DNA of 64,000 bases from Dolomedes plantarius (Eukaryota > Arthropoda > Arachnida > Araneae > Dolomedidae), in NCBI GenBank assembly GCA_907164885.2, contig OU015501.1, positions 58,624,119 to 58,688,118 of the forward strand. Direction: 5' to 3'. Shown in pieces: positions 58,071 through 64,000 of the stretch. How positions within the stretch are numbered: the first letter of the stretch is position 1; every line of letters starts with the position of its first letter. Made by a program: the position numbers and the translations under genes. Below the pieces are notes generated by a model, which was not told where the DNA came from, did no database searches, and saw only the letters and a list, made by a program, of their open reading frames with translations.

Positions 58071-58547
58071 CAGGGCCCGACTTTGACCCAATGGGGCCCT
58101 GGGCAAAGCAGACTTTGGGGGCCCCCTCAAAGGACAGATCGAGAAGGATGCCATGTGCCCTCCCCCTCCAGGAGTAGTTTTCCACATGAACATGTGGGAC
58201 ACTCACCAAGCCCCCCCCCCCCCCCATAAATTCAGACCGGAAATTCAAAAAATTTTCGACCAAAAAGTCAAGCGTTTGAAAAATAATAATTATAATAATA
58301 ATGTGTTAATTAATTTACTTTTAATGTTAATAAATAAATTCAGGAAATTTTCTTTTGAAATGAATATAGTGGGTACACTGTGCCCCACCCAGGATTTTTT
58401 TCTGTAACCGCCACTGTTCACCTTTACTAAATTAACCTAAAACCAAATTTTCAAAACTATGTACAACTTAATACTAAATTAGGGGGCCCCATAAATTTGG
58501 GGACCCTGGGCAAGTGCCCCACTTGCCCATGCGGAAATCTGGGCCTG
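58071..58547. mobile_element. hAT MITE nested in hAT, perfect 8-bp TSD
   Basis: Perfect duplication actattaa (58063-58070, 58548-58555). Ends cagggcccgactttg and, reversed, caggcccagatttcc; gggcaag/cttgccc blocks mirror each other. 477 bp, non-coding; a C run of 14 lies near 58210. Confidence 0.9.
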
Positions 58548-58978
58548 ACTATTAATTACAGAAAGTTAACTCAAATCCTTGCTTTACGTAAGAGTAAAAC
58601 AAGCGTATTTCAATAACAGAAGAGCGCTAATTGCATTAATATGATTTGCGAAGAGTGTTTCATTGCCGAAAAACAAGCAGGTAGCTGGGGGGGGGGGGCG
58701 TGACTCATAGAGATGAGGAGAGGCGAAAAATATAGTGCCAGTTGCAGACTTGTCTTTGTCGCCTGTCGGTGCGTCCGCTTGTAAATTGTAATTTTTAGTG
58801 AATTGTGCAAGTGTTCAATTAATCAGTGGTACAGTTTCATTGAAATGATGGGAGATCATGTTCGGAAGAATATACTGAATGACATATATCACGCAAAGTA
58901 CTAAGCAGTATTGTTTGATTGCACACCTGATAAAGCACACACAGAACAAATGAGCCAACTAATCCGATGTGTTACTAA

Positions 58979-59164
58979 GGGCCTGTTCACATAGGAGTCC
59001 GTTGCGTTGCGTTAAGGAAAAGATGACGTCGAGACGAAAATAAACCAATCATAGGCCTCCAAACGATTAGCAATGAAAATTTTAACGCCTATGATTGGTT
59101 TATTTTCGTCTCAACGTCATCTTTTCCTTAACGCTACGCAACGGACTCCTATGTGAACAGGCCC
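58979..59164. mobile_element. Harbinger-like MITE, near-perfect palindrome
   Basis: Inverted ends gggcctgttcacataggagt on both sides; the arms match over most of the 186 bp. The flanks are TAA (58976-58978) and TTA (59165-59167). Removing the element and one triplet restores the host reading ..CVT-KDENG.., supporting a TAA duplication with one later change. Same family as 34114-35230. Confidence 0.88.
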
Positions 59165-59776
59165 TTAGGATGAAAATGGCCAATTTGATATCAGAGAAAG
59201 CTTCATTGATTTTATAGCAGTTATTTGAAAATCTGGGGAGTACTTGGCAGATACAATATTTCATAAGTTGGAGGAAGATGGGTTAGAAACAGGAAATTGT
59301 CGAGCCCAAACATATGATAATGGGTCGAACATGTGTGGCATTTATATAGGAGTTCAAGCTAGGTTCTTGGATATCAACCCATTAGCAACTTTTGTCCAGT
59401 GCACAGCTCATTCCTTTAATCTGGTGGGACTACATGCAACATCAACATCTCCTGAAACAGCGAGAGCATTTGAAATAATCTAGAGATTATACACCTATTT
59501 TATTTCATCAACACAACGGTTGGAAGTCATCAAAAAAACACACAAGAAAGAATTTAAAAGGAACCAGTGATACTCGATGGTCTGCTAAGTCCGAGGCAGT
59601 ACATGCTGTTGTAAAAGACTTTCAAGAAGTAATCAGCGCTCTCACCGAGTTGAACGAAGAAGAACACTATACACCAGAGACAAAATCTGATGCCTCCAGT
59701 CTCATTCGTCCTTTGAAAGATTTCCAACTCATTTCGTATTTGGTTGCTTGGACAAATATCTTAAGAAATTAACAGA

Positions 59777-59867
59777 GTTAAGGTAAATGCACCTATAATG
59801 GGCCATGTCCCTATAATAGGCCGCCCTTTATAGGGACATGGCCCATTATAGGTGCATTTACCTTAAC
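59777..59867. mobile_element. 91-bp hairpin MITE
   Basis: gttaaggtaaatgcacctat... and its exact complement pair over about 39 bases, with a spacer of about 13 bases. It interrupts the hAT transposase remnant. Confidence 0.8.
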
Positions 59868-61039
59868 AAGGAAATACAGACACATAACATAATATTGTCA
59901 AAAACAATACAAATGTGGAAGGTCTCACCAAAACCATGGAAAGGCTGAGAAATGAAATAAATGAATGGATAAAGACTGCTGAAGAAATAGCGTAAAAAAT
60001 TGAAGTGGGGCCAGCTATGGAAACTCGCAGAATCCCAAAAAGGAAAATAATGCCTGGAGAGATGACGCAAGATGAAGGGAGAAGTTACTCTGAAGAAGAA
60101 GTTTTTTACCTTAGTATGAAAGAAGTAACCGATGTGATACTAATCCAGTTGAAAGATAGAATGCAGAGTATAAGTGCACTCAAAAATATTTCTTTTTCCA
60201 AAAACTTGTGCTGCAAACTTAGCTAGTAAATATCTTGACCATATAAGTGAAGATGAGTTCCCTACTGAAATCCTAGTTCTTCGTGACCAGTTACAGAATT
60301 CAACAGTTAATTTTGAAGAAATGAATCAACTTGATCTTCTAAACCTTATCCTAGAAAGAGATTCGACTGATGCTTTCCCAAATGTGTGCATAGCCTTGAG
60401 AGTTTATTTAACGCTCCCAACTACATCAGCAAGCTGCGAGAGGAGTTTTAACAAACTGAAGATAATTAAAAACTATCTCAGATCAACAATGACTCAAGAC
60501 AGATTGAAAACCCTCGCACTACTGTCTATAGATAAGTCAAGAGGCTAATCCAATATTATGAAGAGGCGATCAACTCATTTTCTGAAAGAAAATCAAGGAA
60601 AACAATTTTGGAAAAATATCTGCACACAACACATTTTCTAAAGCATAAGAAAGGTAGCTGCGAAGACCATCGTTGCTTGGGCAAGAGGGTAGTAGTGGGT
60701 TTTAGTGGGTTTTATTTTTCGTCGGTATGAAAAAAAATACATATACTTCTCTGGTATAGTATTGTTAAGTTAAATTTATTTTTTTATTTCAATAAATTAA
60801 GTTTGGCACACCATCAAAAAGGCCATATTACTTTTATCTTGTTATTTTTTATTGCATTAAATAGTGAAAAACAGCTACAGGGGTGGCATGGAGCTAACTT
60901 CCCCCAGCTGAGAAATTTCCTAGATCCGGCACTGCATTGTCAGAAAGTAGAATTATGTATTTTAATTGAACAGTGAATCTAATACTGAACGTAAATGGTA
61001 TCAAATAAGAAAGTGATAGTCTGTCATCGCAGTTAAGGT

Positions 61040-61227
61040 CAGTTGCGCACCCAGGAGGGGGGAGTCAAGGGCCCACCCCCCCAAGAAATAGAAATTGCAT
61101 TAGGAATATTGATTTTGCATTATAAATATTTTTATCCCTTCATCTCGGCCCCCCTCATGCATTATAAATATTTTTATCAGTTCATCTCGACCCCCCCCCC
61201 CAAGAAAAAATCCTGGGTGTGCCACTT
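61040..61227. mobile_element. hAT-type MITE
   Basis: Flanks gttaaggt / gtcaaggt (61032-61039, 61228-61235; 7 of 8). Ends cagttgcgcacccagga and, reversed, aagtggcacacccagga. Inside, a unit with gcattataaatatttttatc and ttcatctcg plus a C run is tandemly duplicated. 188 bp. Confidence 0.75.
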
Positions 61228-61235
61228 GTCAAGGT

Positions 61236-61955
61236 AGTGTACACCATTACTTTGTTTTAAAAACTATATGATGACATAGAAGCGAGGCGTGAAAACAGAA
61301 ATGCAGCGATTATGCAACAACAGTAAATTCCAAGATGATTAGCCGTGTGATTTCAAATCTCGTAGCCTGTCCAGCTCTTCTAGCAATCACACTACATTTG
61401 CATTTTTGTTTTAACAAAAAGCGAGGTCCATAAGTGCGAAAATGTTTCGTTTTGGTGGGTCAAGGATAAACAGAAAAATGTTCAGAACAGGACTTGATGA
61501 AATAAACACAGTCATTTACGAAAGTCATGAGAAATCTTTACCTCAATAACATAATTAATTCAAGAAACTTGACAAGCATTTCAGTATAGTTCTTATCAAC
61601 ACGGCGTCAACTCTCATGTAAACTTTTCAAAGCATTTTTGTTGTTGACAGAAAACAAAAGCATCTTATTTAAATTCTGGAGGTGTTGAGCGAGAAACACT
61701 GTGAGCATACCTGGAGTATTAGAACGTTCGAAAAGCCTAACCTTGAATGGCCAAAGTCCTTGTTAAGGTCGAAAATATTGTCTTCCATCGGTCAATGGTA
61801 CTAGGCATCTCAACTTTTTAATAACCGCGTTCCATATCTAGCATAGATAACCATATAAGACCAAATGTTATACCATGCGAAATATCTATTCGAAGAAGAA
61901 GGTAACTATCCTCATTTAGAACTTCGCTTGAGTGACTGTCATCGTCACTCAATAA
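61236..61955. other. intergenic, nothing recognised
   Basis: No gene or repeat supported between the two hAT elements. Confidence 0.45.
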
Positions 61956-64000
61956 CAGTCCCGGATCTAGGGGGGGGGGGGGCAAGCCGGGGCCCGTGCC
62001 CCTGGTGCCAACTTCAGGGGGCGGCAAATTAAAGCGCAGCAGACGAGTACACTACCCAGAGTTACTGCGACTTTGCGATGAATGACACGCCCAGCACTTA
62101 TTATCTTTCTCTGTGGCGCACTGAGGAAATCACTACGTGATTTGCATTAGCATAGGTCAGCAAACGATGTGAGCGAGTTGCGGGCGGTAAAGGAAAAAGC
62201 GCGCAGTCAGCGAACGCCACACAGACGCATTTGACGATGGTGTACCGTAACATGGCCAATAAATCAAACTTTCATATTAGGAGAGACATCAGGTAGCGTT
62301 TTTCTTCATTTTATTTACGGCACAGAACACACACAGCTATATACAAGAACAGAAAACATCATCACAAATCTAGCTTGTAGCTCAAGCGTCCCCTCGCCGA
62401 GAGCCAACGAACTCTCCGCCTTGCAAAATCTTCTCCCATCCAAATTCTTTTCTTCTTGAATCATGCGTTTAGTGTTCTAAGAAACAGCTGGGGACTTGAC
62501 TCCCACGGATAGACTTCGGGGTGAGATAGTAGGGTACAGTGGTTAGCGTACGTGCGAAAAGGGTAAGGCTATATTAGGAAACTCCGTCGTCGGTCTGCAA
62601 TACTGGGTCTTTTACAAACAATTATTTAGTGTTTACTGCTTAGTTTTTGTCGAGCAACATAACGTAGTACTAGTGCCGCAGCATCACATCACTCACAGCT
62701 CATCTCTCGCCCCTAGGTAGGTATATAGTATTTTATCGTATCTTGAGCATTTCCCGTTTCCGTATCTATATTATAAAGAATGGAAAACCCCACGCAATTT
62801 CAGTGTCGTACATAGACTTCGCGTGTCTTATTTTATTATTCTTAATACAAATATATACTTGAAAAAGATAGACAGAAGAATGCAATCACAGCATATTTTT
62901 ACAAAACGGGATTTTGGTGAAAAAACGTAGCTTTGAGTTCTAGTGAGTAATGAACCGAGTGGGTATATTACACGGTAAAAATCTCTATTAAAAATTCTTT
63001 AAGTGTTTTTAATTTTCAGTAGGTAGTTATTTACTCATGATTTCATGTTATGAGATGAGTATTACAAAAAAAAGTATGTTTGGGTTTTGTTTATTAGAGG
63101 TAATGGCAGAGTAAAATTTATTTATGCTTACTCTTTTAATTCAAGAATTCAGAAAATTTGATTGGCTTTTATTACATACAGCAATTGCCTTGGGGCCGTA
63201 TGGCGTGTGGGGCTTACTTTCACTGCACTTGAGTTTTTTAATAATCTTTATCAAAAGCCGGTTTCATATTTCGTTTTTTGCCCTAAAATGCTTTTCTTAT
63301 TCTTAAGGGTAAATTTTTTTAATTAACTTTATATTTCATAAGGTGAAATTATGAGCGCGCCAAGAAAAAAACTATCAGGAGCGGGATGTAGGAAAAAAGC
63401 CAAAGATAGGGCCGAACGGGGAAAGCATATTGCGGATAAGATGAAGAAGTGGCTTAGCAGAGGAGATTCACGGTCAGTCTCTGCCGCAATTTCTGAAGAT
63501 GCTGTTCAAATAGAGGATATTTTTTGCAGTTTGCACGACCAAGCTGACCAAGAATTTTCATCTACCATCTCTAAACAGTCTACGAGTGCTGATTCGAGAG
63601 TGCAATATTCTTCATCGATCTCTAACGAGCAGCTCGAGGAAATAGAGCCAGGATACAAAGAATCTGAATCGGCTCATTTGGTGTCGGATGAGCAGCAAAA
63701 AATCGGATTTGATTTGACGGATCCAGGCAGTTGGCCAGACATTGAAAAAATGACCGATCAGCAACGATCTTTCTTTAGCAGTCAAGCTGTGTTATTAGCA
63801 GAAAATCACCCAGAAAACGTAGAGTTTAGATATTGGACAATGTCGTGGCCATTCTTACGATAACGGGTCTAATATGGCCGGTACCTATGAAGGAATGCAA
63901 GCCAGGATTGTAGAAAGAAATAAGCTGGAGGAGTTCGTGCCCTGTTTAGCTCACTCCTTGAATCTTGTCGGTGTCCACTCTGCCTCATCGTGCCCAGAAG
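61956..64000 (+). mobile_element. hAT element, sibling of 57882-60934, cut by window end
   Basis: Left end CAGTCCCGGATCTAGG plus G run (61956), with subterminal ggggcggcaaattaaa like ggaggcggcaaaatggg in the first element. The presumed 8-bp target is ctcaataa (61948-61955). The leader region 62040-63350 has no recognised content. The transposase gene starts at 63351. The right end lies beyond the window. Confidence 0.8.
63351..64000 (+). pseudogene. hAT/ZMYM1-like transposase, internal deletion, partial
   Basis: Starts at ATG 63351 with a basic N-terminus (MSAPRKKLSGAGCRKKAKDR) and a Ser/acidic linker (residues 50-120). Near residue 160 (HPENVEFRYWT) the frame shifts directly into GQCRGHSYDNGSNMAGTYEG and AHSLNLVGVHSASSCPE, which belong to the catalytic core. 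Compared with the usual order, roughly 200 or more residues are missing at that joint, so an internal deletion is likely. The stop after residue 170 results from the shift. The gene continues past the window end. Confidence 0.8.

Larger units (their letters stand above)
58905..60548 (+). pseudogene. hAT/ZMYM1-like transposase, broken
   Basis: Plus-strand patches in order: LFDCTPDKAHTEQMSQLIRC (58909-58968), interrupted by the MITE 58979-59164, then DENGQFDIRESFIDFI. From 59244: CRAQTYDNGSNMCGIYIGVQ and CTAHSFNLVG, the catalytic-core region with Asp and His. After a shift: SDTRWSAKSEAVHAVVKDFQ. The small hairpin MITE interrupts near 59777. Finally 60190-60548: the hAT C-terminal dimerisation region with LPTTSASCERSFNKLKIIKN and YLRSTM. 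The N-terminal part before 58905 is not readable. Stops, shifts and insertions make it inactive. Confidence 0.85.
57882..60934 (+). mobile_element. hAT transposon (ZMYM1-like transposase), three nested MITEs
   Basis: Inverted ends CAGTACCGGATTGAGG (57882) and CAGTGCCGGATCTAGG (60934, reversed). 8-bp duplication cagtgtca / cattgtca (57874-57881, 60935-60942; 7 of 8). The left end has the G-run and gggcaac...ggcaaaatggg subterminal region shared with the sibling at 61956. About 3.05 kb including nested insertions at 58071-58547, 58979-59164 and 59777-59867. Confidence 0.88.

Noticed and set aside
63124..63306. 60-codon hydrophobic plus-strand frame before the hAT gene
   Set aside because: AT-driven hydrophobic composition, no start context or homology; it lies in the leader of the hAT element.
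1..64000. CRISPR arrays, operons, bacterial promoters, rRNA or complete tRNA genes
   Set aside because: None seen; spliced genes and eukaryotic transposons show this is animal nuclear DNA.

Overview
This window looks like nuclear DNA from an animal, most probably an arthropod and perhaps a chelicerate such as a spider. The evidence is: spliced genes with GT-AG introns of 0.1-7.4 kb, AT-rich non-coding DNA, (TA)n microsatellites, and many cut-and-paste transposons, including a Tc1/Tcb-like family I remember as abundant in spiders. The taxon is inferred, not proven.

Host genes. (1) 4885-5132 (+) is the last exon of an unrecognised membrane protein. (2) 16020-18329 (-) is one uninterrupted 769-codon reading frame for WDPCP/Fritz (ciliogenesis and planar cell polarity). 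(3) 25712-40957 (+) is a four-exon CCDC167-like gene for a 91-residue coiled-coil, tail-anchored protein. (4) 41023-54542 (-) is a complete 11-coding-exon GDP-D-glucose phosphorylase 1 gene (GDPGP1, 351 residues, HIT-type His motif in exon 7). Genes 3 and 4 converge, with 65 bp between their stop codons. I reconstructed the spliced genes exon by exon: splice sites, phases and lengths all agree and the products match remembered families.

Mobile DNA fills most of the rest. 1.7-3.9 kb: two decayed Tc1-like elements at (TA)n tracts. 11.3-14.4 kb: a hAT MITE holding a TA-flanked MITE, inverted LINE 3' ends, and a TTAA-flanked MITE. 18.9-23.2 kb: a deleted Tigger, a Tc1-like element, and a second Tigger-type element holding a piggyBac-type MITE. 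25.8-30.7 kb: a fossil hAT and a 5'-truncated LINE with RNase H. 33.8-38.9 kb: a 5.2-kb element with terminal inverted repeats of about 1 kb and a broken gene for an uncharacterised, possibly PIN/FEN-like protein. 43.8-44.7 and 50.5-53.0 kb: piggyBac elements in GDPGP1 introns. 54.0-64.0 kb: hAT MITEs and two related hAT/ZMYM1-like elements, one with three nested insertions and one running off the window end.

The best candidate for something undescribed is the long-TIR element at 33762-38935. Its arms reach as far as the start codon of its own gene, its flanks suggest a 3-bp TTA duplication, and its coding family fits no classical DDE transposase I can recognise. It lies in the last intron of CCDC167. 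Many elements here can be delimited to the base by target-site duplications, and one nested insertion can be checked against its own empty site in the opposite arm.
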